A DNA stretch of 64,000 nt from Henningerozyma blattae CBS 6284 (taxonomy: Eukaryota > Ascomycota > Saccharomycetes > Saccharomycetales > Saccharomycetaceae), in contig NC_020186.1 in the NCBI RefSeq assembly GCF_000315915.1, positions 1,426,001-1,490,000 of the forward strand. The letters are read 5' to 3'. Below the pieces are notes generated by a model. It made no database searches, was not told where the DNA came from, and saw only the letters and a program-made list of their open reading frames with translations. Positions 9,740 to 19,286 of the stretch are shown one piece after another; position 1 is the stretch's first letter; the number at the start of each line of letters is the position of its first letter. The translations under genes and the position numbers were made by a program.

Positions 9740-9813
9740 GGTTCCTTGGCCCAGTTGGTTAAGGCATCGTGCTAATAACGCGGGGATCAGCGGTTCGATC
9801 CCGCTAGGAACCA
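9740..9813 (+). tRNA. tRNA-Ile(AAU)
   Basis: An intact 74-base cloverleaf: acceptor GGTTCCT/AGGAACC, D arm GGCCCAGTTGGTTAAGGC (A box), anticodon loop CTAATAA with anticodon AAU (read as inosine), T arm AGCGGTTCGATCCCGCT (B box) and discriminator A. It closely matches the S. cerevisiae tRNA-Ile(AAU). There is no intron. A T6 terminator lies at 9819-9824. Confidence 0.97.
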
Positions 9814-9818
9814 TATTC

Positions 9819-9824
9819 TTTTTT
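9819..9824 (+). terminator. Pol III terminator of tRNA-Ile
   Basis: A run of six T five bases after the tRNA discriminator base, sufficient for Pol III termination. Confidence 0.85.
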
Positions 9825-9841
9825 GAAAGAATATTTGTAGT

Positions 9842-9847
9842 CACGTG
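9842..9847. promoter_or_regulatory. CACGTG E-box in a 10-bp palindrome
   Basis: GTCACGTGAC (9840-9849) is a full palindrome matching the best Cbf1-type site. It lies 27 bp after the tRNA-Ile gene. No centromere CDEIII-like CCGAA block follows at the expected 80-100 bp, so it is not read as a centromere. Confidence 0.4.
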
Positions 9848-10206
9848 ACTGGTGTTAATGGTGTTAAAAGGATGTTAAGAGTAATAGAAAAAAATTTCTC
9901 TACATGTTTAATTTTCTACTGAATATCACTTCTTTTACAAGTTTTAACTTGCTAGTCTGTTATGTAATAATAATAATGATGATGATGATGATGATATAAA
10001 TAGAATTTTTCAATGGGAAAGGTGTTGGGTTCAAAAAATAGGGTATGATTTGAAATAAAACGTTAATTTTTTTAAGGTTTCTTTATAAATTACGTAAGTT
10101 CTAATTGTAAAAATTGAAAACTTAAAAATATTATTCTTGAATATTTTACACCCTTGACAAAACTTATAAAAAGCTAGAAACTTCGAATAAAATTTTCATT
10201 CAATAA

Positions 10207-10447
10207 TGTTAGAGATATTTATAAGTCTTACCCGATTAAAGGATATCGCTATATACGGTGGCGTATATAAGCGTCGACCTAAATGACACCATATCCTCTT
10301 ACCTACGTATATACATATTAACCTCCAAACCTAATCTATTAGAGTCACGACTATATAGATATATAGAAGTATCGAATAATAATAGAAGAATGTATATACT
10401 GACTATTTCACAAACTATTTATTAATTCCGCAGAATACATTCTAACA
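10207..10447 (+). repeat. Solo LTR, 241 bp, with target duplication
   Basis: It starts TGTTAGA and ends TCTAACA (7-bp inverted ends) and is bounded by the same five bases AATAA at 10202-10206 and 10448-10452. It contains TTACCCG (10228-10234, a Reb1-type site) and a TATA box TATATAA (10264-10270) pointing rightward. No internal coding region is attached, so it is a solo LTR left after LTR-LTR recombination. The ends differ from the TGTTGTA family next door, so it belongs to a second retrotransposon family. Confidence 0.75.
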
Positions 10448-11253
10448 AATAAGTCTTAACTTTAACTCTGAAAAGTTAAATCAATTTCACAAAACTATTT
10501 TTGTTCTCTATTCCTTTCAATAAATCATTTTATGATGTTATAACTTTTTGAAATTAAATACTTAGTGCTGATAATTTTGTTTTCTCATAATTCTATCTTT
10601 ATATAACCACAATGCTTTTTTTCTCAAACATACATTTTTATTACTATAGAAAATTATAGGTTTTTTTAGAATCATTAGAATTAAACATTTTGTGACGTAT
10701 TTTCATATTTTTTTCAGATCTGCATTTTTGAGAATTTCTAAAACTAAAACCCACCCTTTATTATTTAAAAAAACAACTAATTTATTTCCAAATTCAAACA
10801 TAGAATTAGATTTACCATATGAGAGTTACCCCTACCAGATATTACACTTCACAGATATCTTAGCTCGTAACTTATGATGTTCCGAATTTCTTATTTAGTT
10901 CCGAAAGAGACGCTTATTCCGAGGATTCTGGGTTTAGATCCTGGGACAAATATTTTTTACACAAATAGTCACAATGAAAAATTTCATTTCATTCTGCTAG
11001 ATCTATAAGATTGAAAAGTGTGTTAAGCGTTCTTTTAGTCGAGTTAAGGCTATATAGCTAGTGAATGTTAATTTCGTAAGTTCAAGGTGAGCTTTTTTAT
11101 TTATATCGAAATTCTAGAGCTTTTATTGGTCATTAATCGTTGATTACCAAATATTAAAAGGGCGGCTTAATTTTGAAAAATTTTTCTTTTTCTACATTCC
11201 TTTTAATTTTTAATTAATTCTATACATTAATTAACCTTCAAGTAAAATTAAAT
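10448..11253. other. Upstream region of UBP1
   Basis: About 800 bp of AT-rich sequence with no convincing gene. The short open frame 10692-10877 has no recognisable family. The frame of UBP1 is closed by TAA at about 11215-11217 upstream of its ATG. Confidence 0.5.
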
Positions 11254-13728
11254 ATGAATATCTCATGTTCAAATGATCCAAGTGGTTACCGCAAATGGGT
11301 AACTAAGAATAATTTGCAGATCCAAAATACTGTAATGAAAAGAGGTGGCTTTGTTGGTGGGTTAGTCAATGAAGGTAATACTTGTTTTATGAACTCCGTT
11401 TTACAATCATTAGCCTCTTCTCATGAAATAGTTCGATTTTTGGATGAAGAGATTATTAAACAATTTAAACAAAAACAACTACAAGAATTGGAGGAGTTGC
11501 ATAAAAAAAGTGACAGTGCGCATAATCATCATAATCATCAGCAGGATGATAAAAAATCCAAAAATAAGAGTTATGGTAAGAGGAAAAAGAAATTAACTAA
11601 AACTAATGATGATGATATGTCTACTGATGTATCATTTAGTATTTCTCTAAAGGATTTGTTAGATAAATTAAATGATAAATATTATAGAGAAAGAAAGTAT
11701 TACAGAACTAATAATTTACTAAAAACGATGTCAAAAGCTCCAAATAAGAACATTATACTAGGCTATGAACAGGAAGATGCTCAAGAATTCTTCCAAACTA
11801 TTTTGTACGAATTAGAAAAAAATATTAAATTTTTAGATTCAGATCGTGAAAAATTGGACAAAAAACCAATTCCAGAAAGTGACTTACCATCAAATGCATT
11901 AATTGGACAAAACAATTTGTCACATGTTGGTACAGTTTACATCCCAACAGCTCATCTTGACCCAAACTCTTTACTAGATAAAGATCCATCAACCAATTAC
12001 TTTACACCTTTTAGATTGGTAACCCCATTAGATGGGATTGTTGCTGAAAGAATTGGTTGTTTAAACTGTGGTGAAACTGGTGGTATTAGATATTCTGTTT
12101 CTTCTGGCTTAAGTTTAAACTTGCCAAGTGAAAACATTGGAGACACTTTAAAATTATCGCAATTGCTAAATGAATGGTGTAAACCTGAAATTATCGAAGG
12201 CGTGAATTGTTATAGATGTTCATTAAATGCTGTATTAGAACATTTAGAAAACCAATTAAAGACTATGTCAGAAAAACCTAAAGGCTCCATTCCAGACAAA
12301 TTAATTTCTGCTATAAAGACTCGAATTAAGGCACTAAATGAAACTTTATCTAAACCAGTGATTGATGATGAAGAATATAAGAAAATGCATACTGATAATA
12401 TGGTTCGTAAATCATCTAAATCGAAGCAAATTATTTTGGCAAGGCCCCCACCCTTATTATCAATCCATATTAATAGATCTGTATTTGATACAAGAACTTT
12501 TATGATTAAGAAGAATAATTCAAGACTGGCTTTTAAGGCAAGATTAAATTTAAAGCCTTGGTGTTGTGATGTTAATGATATTAATTTAGATGCCCGTCTA
12601 CCAATGTCAAAAACTCAAAAGAGTGAAGAAGATGGCTCAATTTCAAGTGAAGATGAAACTGTTGGTGGTGAATATTATGCAAAATTGCATGATAAATTCC
12701 AAAAAGAATTCGAAGATAGTGATGAAGAACAAGAAGATGGTATGAGTGACTATAGTGATTACAATATGCGTTCTAATAGGGATGTAGATAATTATGATCC
12801 ATTAAATGAAGATACAGAACACGATGAAATTCGTGAAACTGTTTCAACAACTGACAGTGAAGATGAATATATTGAAGAAACTGATAAATTAGGTAATACA
12901 ATTAGAATTCCTAAAAGTAAAGAATCTGAAAACCATCACCATATCAAGAGAACAATAGTTGAATCAAATGATGAAAGTGAAGAATTAGAAGTAGAATATG
13001 AAATGGACCTTAACAGTAGTAGCACTAATGAATCTCATACTGAAAAGTTTAAAGGAGGTTCAGGAAACGTAGCTTCCTCCAATGGTGTAAATGTTCTTCC
13101 AAATAGTGATAGTAGTGAAGAGGAAGAAGCAAATGGCCATAACGAAAATGTTACTTATAGTAGTAGTAGTGACGGTGATGACGATGAAGATGATGACTTA
13201 CCTCCACCACCACCATTATCGTTAGCCCCAACATACTCTACAAAAGTCCCAACTGGCCCCTTAACATATGAATTAAGATCTGTGATTGTTCATTATGGTA
13301 CCCATAATTATGGTCATTATATTGCATTTAGAAAATATAGAGGCACATGGTGGAGAATATCGGACGAAACAGTCCATATGGTTGACGAAGCTGAAGTATT
13401 ATCTACACCAAGTGTCTTCATGTTATTTTATGAATATGATTTTGATGAAAAGAGTGGAATGATGAAAGATGATTTAGAGAAACATGAATATGAAGAAGAA
13501 GAATTTGACGTTGGAACTGAAAGCGATGAAAGCAGTGATGAACTAGGAATGAATGAACATTTGCCTGCAACTAATGAAGACGATTTAAACGAATTAGAAG
13601 TGGAATTAACTGAAGAGGCTAATGAAAGAATCGGCCAAGGATTGGAAAATATAAAGGATGAAAAAACCATTGGGGAATATCAAGATGCTAGCAATAATGT
13701 ATTTAATGGTAATAAACATCTTATCTAA
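11254..13728 (+). CDS. UBP1: Ubiquitin-specific protease Ubp1 (lacking the N-terminal membrane segment)
   Basis: A cysteine deubiquitinase of the USP family, 824 residues. The Cys box NEGNTCFMNSVLQSL has catalytic C44; GYEQEDAQEFF follows near residue 170; the His box GTHNYGHYIAFR has H688, and D704 (ISDET) completes the triad. A CxxC pair (CLNCGE) and a second (CYRCS) fit the zinc finger of the fingers subdomain. Between the halves of the catalytic domain is a long acidic/serine insert (about residues 455-650) with a proline run. S. cerevisiae Ubp1 begins with a transmembrane segment that is lacking here: an in-frame TAA closes the frame 13 codons upstream of the ATG, so only the soluble form seems encoded. 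It converges on EXP1, as in S. cerevisiae (YDL122W/YDL121C). Confidence 0.92.
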   Translation: MNISCSNDPSGYRKWVTKNNLQIQNTVMKRGGFVGGLVNEGNTCFMNSVLQSLASSHEIVRFLDEEIIKQFKQKQLQELEELHKKSDSAHNHHNHQQDDKKSKNKSYGKRKKKLTKTNDDDMSTDVSFSISLKDLLDKLNDKYYRERKYYRTNNLLKTMSKAPNKNIILGYEQEDAQEFFQTILYELEKNIKFLDSDREKLDKKPIPESDLPSNALIGQNNLSHVGTVYIPTAHLDPNSLLDKDPSTNYFTPFRLVTPLDGIVAERIGCLNCGETGGIRYSVSSGLSLNLPSENIGDTLKLSQLLNEWCKPEIIEGVNCYRCSLNAVLEHLENQLKTMSEKPKGSIPDKLISAIKTRIKALNETLSKPVIDDEEYKKMHTDNMVRKSSKSKQIILARPPPLLSIHINRSVFDTRTFMIKKNNSRLAFKARLNLKPWCCDVNDINLDARLPMSKTQKSEEDGSISSEDETVGGEYYAKLHDKFQKEFEDSDEEQEDGMSDYSDYNMRSNRDVDNYDPLNEDTEHDEIRETVSTTDSEDEYIEETDKLGNTIRIPKSKESENHHHIKRTIVESNDESEELEVEYEMDLNSSSTNESHTEKFKGGSGNVASSNGVNVLPNSDSSEEEEANGHNENVTYSSSSDGDDDEDDDLPPPPPLSLAPTYSTKVPTGPLTYELRSVIVHYGTHNYGHYIAFRKYRGTWWRISDETVHMVDEAEVLSTPSVFMLFYEYDFDEKSGMMKDDLEKHEYEEEEFDVGTESDESSDELGMNEHLPATNEDDLNELEVELTEEANERIGQGLENIKDEKTIGEYQDASNNVFNGNKHLI

Positions 13729-14125
13729 GCTAACGTATATAGTCCCATCGATTTGTAACTCATACTGCATTGTGTAAAATATAACAATAGTATATATATG
13801 TATATATATAGAAATGGATATGTATATTGCTGTATTTAAAAAATTCAAAAAATAAAAAAGAAAAAAAAACTTCAAAAAAAAAAGAACACAAACAAAATTC
13901 TGAAGTATTATTTGAAATAATTTATTACTTATTATTAAATGGGTTGCAAAAGATTAAACTATATTTATTTTTTGTTGTTGTTTTAATGAAGAGCAGACTG
14001 AATTAAGGAAAGACAAACAATTTTTGCTAAAGAAATGAGATAAATAATTAACATAGATTAGAAAGGTTAAAAAAAGGGTAATACAATAATACAATGATGA
14101 ATATATGAATTCTTTAGAAAATGCG
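13729..14125. other. UBP1-EXP1 convergent 3' region
   Basis: About 400 bp between two stop codons. It holds a (TA)n tract near 13790-13810 and A-rich runs, suitable for 3'-end formation of both genes. No gene is seen. Confidence 0.6.
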
Positions 14126-14557
14126 TTAAACTAAATGTTCATTAATTTCATGTTCTTCTTTGCCCTTGTATTTGTTTAAATTTCTTTTCATCAATTGTTC
14201 TTCTTCTTCTTTATCTTCGTTAATCAAGTCATCGATATCGAAATCATAAACATTTGGATCATTAATTCCGTTTTTATCGAATTCGCCCAGCACTCTATTC
14301 TTTAGACCTGTTTTAGAATCTACTTTAAACTTGGTGGAAGATGAGTATGAACCAGAAGTTCCTGATTCTGTTGATTCTTCTGATTCTTCTTTTGAAGTTT
14401 TGATCTTAAATTTAACAGGTCTTTTATTCTTATCATTAGAGAGGACGTTTTTAGGAGTTCTTGAAATGGTTAGATTACCAACACCTGAGACTAAAGGTAA
14501 TATGATGATGAATAAGATGGCAATTGAAATGATAACGAAGAAAGCTAAAAAATTCAT
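14126..14557 (-). CDS. EXP1: Exp1-like ER membrane protein (YDL121C family)
   Basis: 143 residues with one N-terminal transmembrane segment (about residues 4-24, rich in F, I, L and V) followed by a hydrophilic, acidic tail. In S. cerevisiae the YDL121C product is a small ER protein implicated in ER export of the proton pump Pma1. Identification rests on size, topology, the charged tail with a DIDDLINEDKEEEEQ stretch, and conserved adjacency to UBP1. The tail is low complexity, so sequence alone would be weaker evidence. Confidence 0.78.
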   Translation of the reverse strand: MNFLAFFVIISIAILFIIILPLVSGVGNLTISRTPKNVLSNDKNKRPVKFKIKTSKEESEESTESGTSGSYSSSTKFKVDSKTGLKNRVLGEFDKNGINDPNVYDFDIDDLINEDKEEEEQLMKRNLNKYKGKEEHEINEHLV

Positions 14558-15101
14558 TTTCGAAATAATGATATTAAAATTTTATTGATCAATTCGCTAG
14601 TGTAATTGTCCGCGAAATAAAGTAATATTTATCTATAAGATTATATCATCAACAATTAAATGATAAGGTTTACAATAAAACAAACGTCAAGAAATCTTGA
14701 AAACATCACAATATCAAGACTTGAAATATTTTTTTTTAATTTTTTTTTTTTTCACGTCAAAATAAATGGCATTTCCCTAATTGGATTATTTATCAACTAT
14801 TTTCCAACTGTGAAATTCCGGCTAAAAATGATAAAAAATCTGAAAAATCAAAAAAAATATTAAATGGATAACAAAATAGAAATAAGCTCTTCTGGAGACT
14901 CGAACCCGTACGGCGCTAGTATATTTTTTCTATTATTAAATCAATTTTTTAATTTTTCGCCGCAATTTCTTAGTGTGCATGTTGCGCCCGTTTTTATATG
15001 TATATAAAGGAAAACATTCTGTTTTAATATTTGATTGAGGGGAAAATATTTGTAAAATTCAGAAAAAGACCCATCAAACTTACACAGAAAAACTACATAA
15101 C
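14558..15101. other. EXP1-PBI2 divergent promoter region
   Basis: About 540 bp between divergent genes. It includes T-runs near 14730-14755, a Pol III B-box-like element at 14894-14907 listed separately, and TATATAAAGG (15000-15009), a good TATA box about 95 bp before the PBI2 ATG. Confidence 0.6.
14894..14907 (-). promoter_or_regulatory. Orphan B-box-like TFIIIC site or tRNA relic
   Basis: The minus strand reads GGGTTCGAGTCTCC, matching 10 of 11 bases of the B box GGTTCGANTCC. The flanks do not form a T stem, and no A box lies 30-60 bp upstream. It is either an extra-TFIIIC site or the last trace of a tRNA gene. Confidence 0.35.
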
Positions 15102-15332
15102 ATGTCCTCTAAATCTTATATCGTCACTTTAAAAGATACTGTCTCAGAAGCCAGCGTCAATTCTTTCAAGCAATCAGTTCAGGAGATCGGGGGTAAAATT
15201 GTTGATGAATTCACTTTGATTAAGGGTTTCACCGTTGAGTTACCAGGTACAGTCCAGATCCAATCTTTGGAAGAAAAAAACAGCGAAACTATCCAAACGG
15301 TAGAGGTCAATGGCGAAGTCTCAATTAATTAG
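15102..15332 (+). CDS. PBI2: Proteinase B inhibitor 2 (Pbi2)
   Basis: 76 residues of the inhibitor I9 fold, the same fold as subtilisin propeptides. Pbi2 is a cytosolic inhibitor of vacuolar proteinase B and, with thioredoxin, forms the LMA1 factor that helps vacuole fusion. The signature SYIVTLKDT at the N-terminus, the central GGKIVDEFTLIKGFTVELP and the short charged tail match the family (S. cerevisiae 75 residues). There is no signal peptide, as expected. AMS1, another vacuole-linked gene, follows on the same strand, but they are not neighbours in S. cerevisiae. Confidence 0.93.
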   Translation: MSSKSYIVTLKDTVSEASVNSFKQSVQEIGGKIVDEFTLIKGFTVELPGTVQIQSLEEKNSETIQTVEVNGEVSIN

Positions 15333-16037
15333 TAGCATTTATATCTCTCTATAGCCTCATATATATTATATGTCTTACATAAAGTAATGATTACAGATCT
15401 GTACTCCGAAAAGGGGGAAATTTTCACGTGGGATATCCAAAGGATATTTATATAAACGGTTCATTTTCTAAAAGTAGATCAAGAATTGTCGTTTTAAATA
15501 AACTTAGACTCCTTTTTTTCACCTTGATTAGTGGATTTTTTTTTTATTCCCAACCATTCTGAATTTAAACTCCGAGGGGTTGTGCATCTTTATATTTCTA
15601 CTTCTTTCTAACCATCTTCAACGTACGGTATAAACGATATGTTCAAACGTTGTGTATCCATCTTCCACCTTATTTCTAATAATATTTTTTAACTTATAAA
15701 TTTTAACTAGTAACATTTCTTTATTGCACTATGTTCCATTATGGTTATCTAATTTAAATCTATATCACGTGGGAACTTCACCAATCACCATCGAGGAAAA
15801 AGACACCCCTAAATCAAAAGGAATGCGGAAGGGATAACGCACCAGAAATTAACCAGACAGGGACAGAACACGTATGAAAGAGAAATCCAAGTGGCGAATT
15901 TCAGCTTGAAGCTACTATATAAAGGAGCGGAGTGTTTTCTATTTATATTAGATTAGAGATCCCCTATTTACGGAGATCTGCAAGATAGGGCTGTTGTTAA
16001 TATATTTACCTACATTTTTATTAATAGCGTTAGTATA
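15333..16037. other. AMS1 promoter region
   Basis: About 700 bp containing two E-boxes with the same GG extension, CACGTGGG at 15425-15432 and 15766-15773, and a TATA box (TATATAAAGG, about 15917). The CACGTGGG form is the one favoured by Pho4-like bHLH factors, and Cbf1 could also bind. Regulation of AMS1 by either is an inference. Confidence 0.5.
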
Positions 16038-19000
16038 ATGTCGTATCAGAGTATTAGCTACGATCCCTCGTTCAAACCCGTTCAAAGGATTTACGAGGAT
16101 CGTCTAAGACAGTTTATCCAAGATGGAGGTGATTATAAAGATTTAAATTTACCTAAATTTTACGATTTCAAAAGAATTAGATTAGACCAGAATCACGTCA
16201 AAGTCCAATGGTATCAAGTACCTTTTGAACAAGGTTCATCCCCAGTGTCACCCGATAAGAGGCCTGCATGGAAAGAAATTATTGAGAAGGATTCACGTGG
16301 CGAATTGAATTTCCAAGATGCTTCTATCAATCAACCATTTGGCCCAAGTTGGTCTACCACTTGGTTTAAAATTGAATTGCAGATTCCTCAAGATTGGCTG
16401 GAATCTGGTGAACAATTGATTTTTGATTGGGATTGTTCCAATGAAGGGGTGGTCATTGATCCAAAGACTTTGCTACCAAAGACTGCCTTTTCTGGTTCAG
16501 AAAGAACCGAATATAGATTACCTATGGACCAAAAAGATGGGAAGTATTTTTTCTACATAGAAGCAGGTAATAATGGTATGTTCGGTTGTGGTGAAGGTTC
16601 CACCATTAATCCTCCAAATGATAATAGATATTTTGGTTTAAGAATGGCAGATATCGTATGGCCTGATTGGGAGGCAAGAGCTTTATATTATGATTTCTGG
16701 ATGTTGGGAGATGCAGCTAGAGAATTACCTGGTGACTCTTGGCAGAAAAACAAAGCAAGACAATTGGCTAATAATGTTATGAACATATTCGATTATAATG
16801 ATCGTTCTTCAGTAAAAAAATGTCGGGATTACTTAAAGGCCAACTTTTACGATGAATTCTTAAACGATTCCAAAGTTTACCAAAAGGGTAATCTGGATCT
16901 ATTGACAAATGTATATGCAATGGGTAATTGCCATATTGACACTGCTTGGTTATGGCCTTTTGCTGAAACAAGAAGAAAAATCGTCAGATCTTGGTCTTCT
17001 CAAACTACATTGATGGATGAATATCCAGAATATCAATTTGTCGCATCACAAGCTCAACAATTTAAGTGGTTATTGCAAGATCATCCTGAATTCTTTAATG
17101 ATGTATTGATTCCAAAAGTTCAACAATCCAAGTTTTTCCCCATTGGTGGTTCTTGGGTGGAAAATGATACTAATATGCCCTCTGGTGAATCCCTAGCAAG
17201 GCAATTTTTCTTTGGCCAAAGATTTTTCTTGAAACATTTTGGCTTTAAATCAAATGTATTTTGGTTACCGGATACTTTTGGTTACTCCTCTCAAGTTCCT
17301 CAAATTTGTCAATTATCTGGTATCAATAGATTTTTAACTCAAAAATTATCTTGGAATAACATTAATGATTTCCCTCACTCAACTTTTAACTGGGCAGGTA
17401 TTGATGGTTCTCAATTATTAACCCATATGCCACCGGGTAATACTTACACTGCAGATTCTCATTTTGGTGACGTTTTAAGAACTTCAAGACAAAATAAGAC
17501 AAATGAAATGTATGGCTCAGGCTTAATGCTATATGGTAAAGGTGATGGTGGTGGTGGTCCAACTAGAGAAATGTTAGAGAAAATGAGACGTATTAGATCT
17601 ATGTCAAACAAAAATGGCAATATAGTGCCAAAATTACAAGTAGGGACTACGATTGATCAATTTTATGATGATATCTTAAAGAACACTAATAATGGTAAGA
17701 CCTTACCTACTTGGAATGGTGAATTATATTTTGAATTCCATAGAGGTACTTATACAACTCAAGCCAATACAAAACGTATGATGAGATTATCTGAAATCAA
17801 ATTACATGATCTAGAATGGATTGCTACAAAGACTTCAATCTTATATCCAGATAATTATCAATACCCAGCTAAAGATATTAATGAATTATGGGAACATGTT
17901 TTGTTATGTCAATTCCATGACGTTTTGCCAGGTTCCTGTATTGAAATCGTTTATAAATACGAATCTATTCCATTACTGGAATATGTGGTAAGGAAGGCCA
18001 ATGATTTGATTGATGCTGCATGTGAATTCTTAAAATCAAAGACACCTGCAAGTAATTTGCAATTGGGTACATTACCATGGTCAAAGCATGATCTAATAGT
18101 TTTACCAAATGAGCAAAAAACTAATCTTTCTATTAAAGACAGAAATGATGAAATTATTATGAATAATTCCAAATTAAACGTCATTATTGATAAGAAAACT
18201 GGTGTTATTACTAGTATCACAGACGTAAAGACAGGTGTGGAATACTTGGATTTGAAGAATGGTAGAAATACCTTAGGTGCCAATCAATTCGTCATGTTTG
18301 ATGATAAGCCATTATCATGGCAAGCTTGGGATACTGAATTATATTCAGTAAACCAATACAAATACTTGAATGAAGTTGAAAATGTTTCAATTCTTGACAA
18401 TTCTGAAAATAAAGTATCTGTTCAAGTGTCTCTTCCACTTGGAAATGATTGTAAGATTATTTCTACAATTTCATTAAATTCTGTCACAGAAAAGAATTCA
18501 GATGAAAGTTTGATTTCAATTAATACTAAAGTTTATAATTGGAACAAGAGAAATGAATTCTTGAAGGTTGAATTCCCTGTTAATATTAGAAATGAATATG
18601 CTTCTTATGAAACTCAATTCGGTATTACAAAAAGACCAACCCATTATAACACTTCATGGGACGTTGCAAAATTTGAAGTTTGTCATCATAAATTCGCTGA
18701 TTACTCAGAATACAGTAAAGGTGTTTCTATCTTGAATGATTCCAAATTTGGGTTTTCTACTCATGGTAATTTGATGAGATTATCTTTATTACGTTCTTCA
18801 AAGGCTCCAGATGCTAATGCTGACATGGGGTGTCATGAGATTAATTATGCCATATACCCACATAGAGACCAATTATCCGCTTCTACTGTTAAATTGGCCT
18901 TTGATTTTAACTACAGATTTAAATATCCAATTGCAGAATCTAATGTCGAAAAGTTTAATGAATTAGTCAAATTAGAAGGTGATAGAAATGTCATTTTATC

Positions 19001-19286
19001 CAACATTAAGAGAGGTGAAGATGACAAATCAATTAATTCAGATTATACTTTAAAACCATCAGAAGGTAAATCAGTAGTTGTTAGACTTTATGAGTCGTTA
19101 GGTGGTGAATCATTCACTACTTTATTAACAACTTTACCAATTAAAAAAGTTGAAAAAATTGATAACTTGGAAATGTATCAATTAGAACAACTGAACTTCC
19201 GATTGGCTGATAACCAAAAGAAATCTTATGAAATTCCTTTGAAATTAAGACCTTTCGAGATAGCTTCTGTTAAACTATACTTCTAA
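16038..19286 (+). CDS. AMS1: Vacuolar alpha-mannosidase Ams1
   Basis: A glycoside hydrolase of family 38, 1082 residues (1083 in S. cerevisiae), which degrades free oligosaccharides in the vacuole. The catalytic zinc-site motif CHIDTAWLWP gives zinc ligands H299 and D301. FWLPDTFGYS gives the nucleophile D412. The middle-domain QFHDVLPGS motif and the C-terminal beta-sandwich are present. There is no signal peptide: Ams1 reaches the vacuole by the Cvt/selective autophagy route. CDC43 follows on the same strand, as in S. cerevisiae (YGL156W-YGL155W). Confidence 0.96.
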   Translation: MSYQSISYDPSFKPVQRIYEDRLRQFIQDGGDYKDLNLPKFYDFKRIRLDQNHVKVQWYQVPFEQGSSPVSPDKRPAWKEIIEKDSRGELNFQDASINQPFGPSWSTTWFKIELQIPQDWLESGEQLIFDWDCSNEGVVIDPKTLLPKTAFSGSERTEYRLPMDQKDGKYFFYIEAGNNGMFGCGEGSTINPPNDNRYFGLRMADIVWPDWEARALYYDFWMLGDAARELPGDSWQKNKARQLANNVMNIFDYNDRSSVKKCRDYLKANFYDEFLNDSKVYQKGNLDLLTNVYAMGNCHIDTAWLWPFAETRRKIVRSWSSQTTLMDEYPEYQFVASQAQQFKWLLQDHPEFFNDVLIPKVQQSKFFPIGGSWVENDTNMPSGESLARQFFFGQRFFLKHFGFKSNVFWLPDTFGYSSQVPQICQLSGINRFLTQKLSWNNINDFPHSTFNWAGIDGSQLLTHMPPGNTYTADSHFGDVLRTSRQNKTNEMYGSGLMLYGKGDGGGGPTREMLEKMRRIRSMSNKNGNIVPKLQVGTTIDQFYDDILKNTNNGKTLPTWNGELYFEFHRGTYTTQANTKRMMRLSEIKLHDLEWIATKTSILYPDNYQYPAKDINELWEHVLLCQFHDVLPGSCIEIVYKYESIPLLEYVVRKANDLIDAACEFLKSKTPASNLQLGTLPWSKHDLIVLPNEQKTNLSIKDRNDEIIMNNSKLNVIIDKKTGVITSITDVKTGVEYLDLKNGRNTLGANQFVMFDDKPLSWQAWDTELYSVNQYKYLNEVENVSILDNSENKVSVQVSLPLGNDCKIISTISLNSVTEKNSDESLISINTKVYNWNKRNEFLKVEFPVNIRNEYASYETQFGITKRPTHYNTSWDVAKFEVCHHKFADYSEYSKGVSILNDSKFGFSTHGNLMRLSLLRSSKAPDANADMGCHEINYAIYPHRDQLSASTVKLAFDFNYRFKYPIAESNVEKFNELVKLEGDRNVILSNIKRGEDDKSINSDYTLKPSEGKSVVVRLYESLGGESFTTLLTTLPIKKVEKIDNLEMYQLEQLNFRLADNQKKSYEIPLKLRPFEIASVKLYF

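Noticed and set aside
9840..10000. CACGTG followed by AT-rich DNA as a possible centromere
   Set aside because: No CDEIII-like TTTCCGAA core lies 80-110 bp away on either strand.
10890..10960. tRNA-like sequence with GGGTTTAGATCC followed by a T-run
   Set aside because: The B box differs from consensus at three core positions and the flanks do not form a T stem; no cloverleaf could be drawn.
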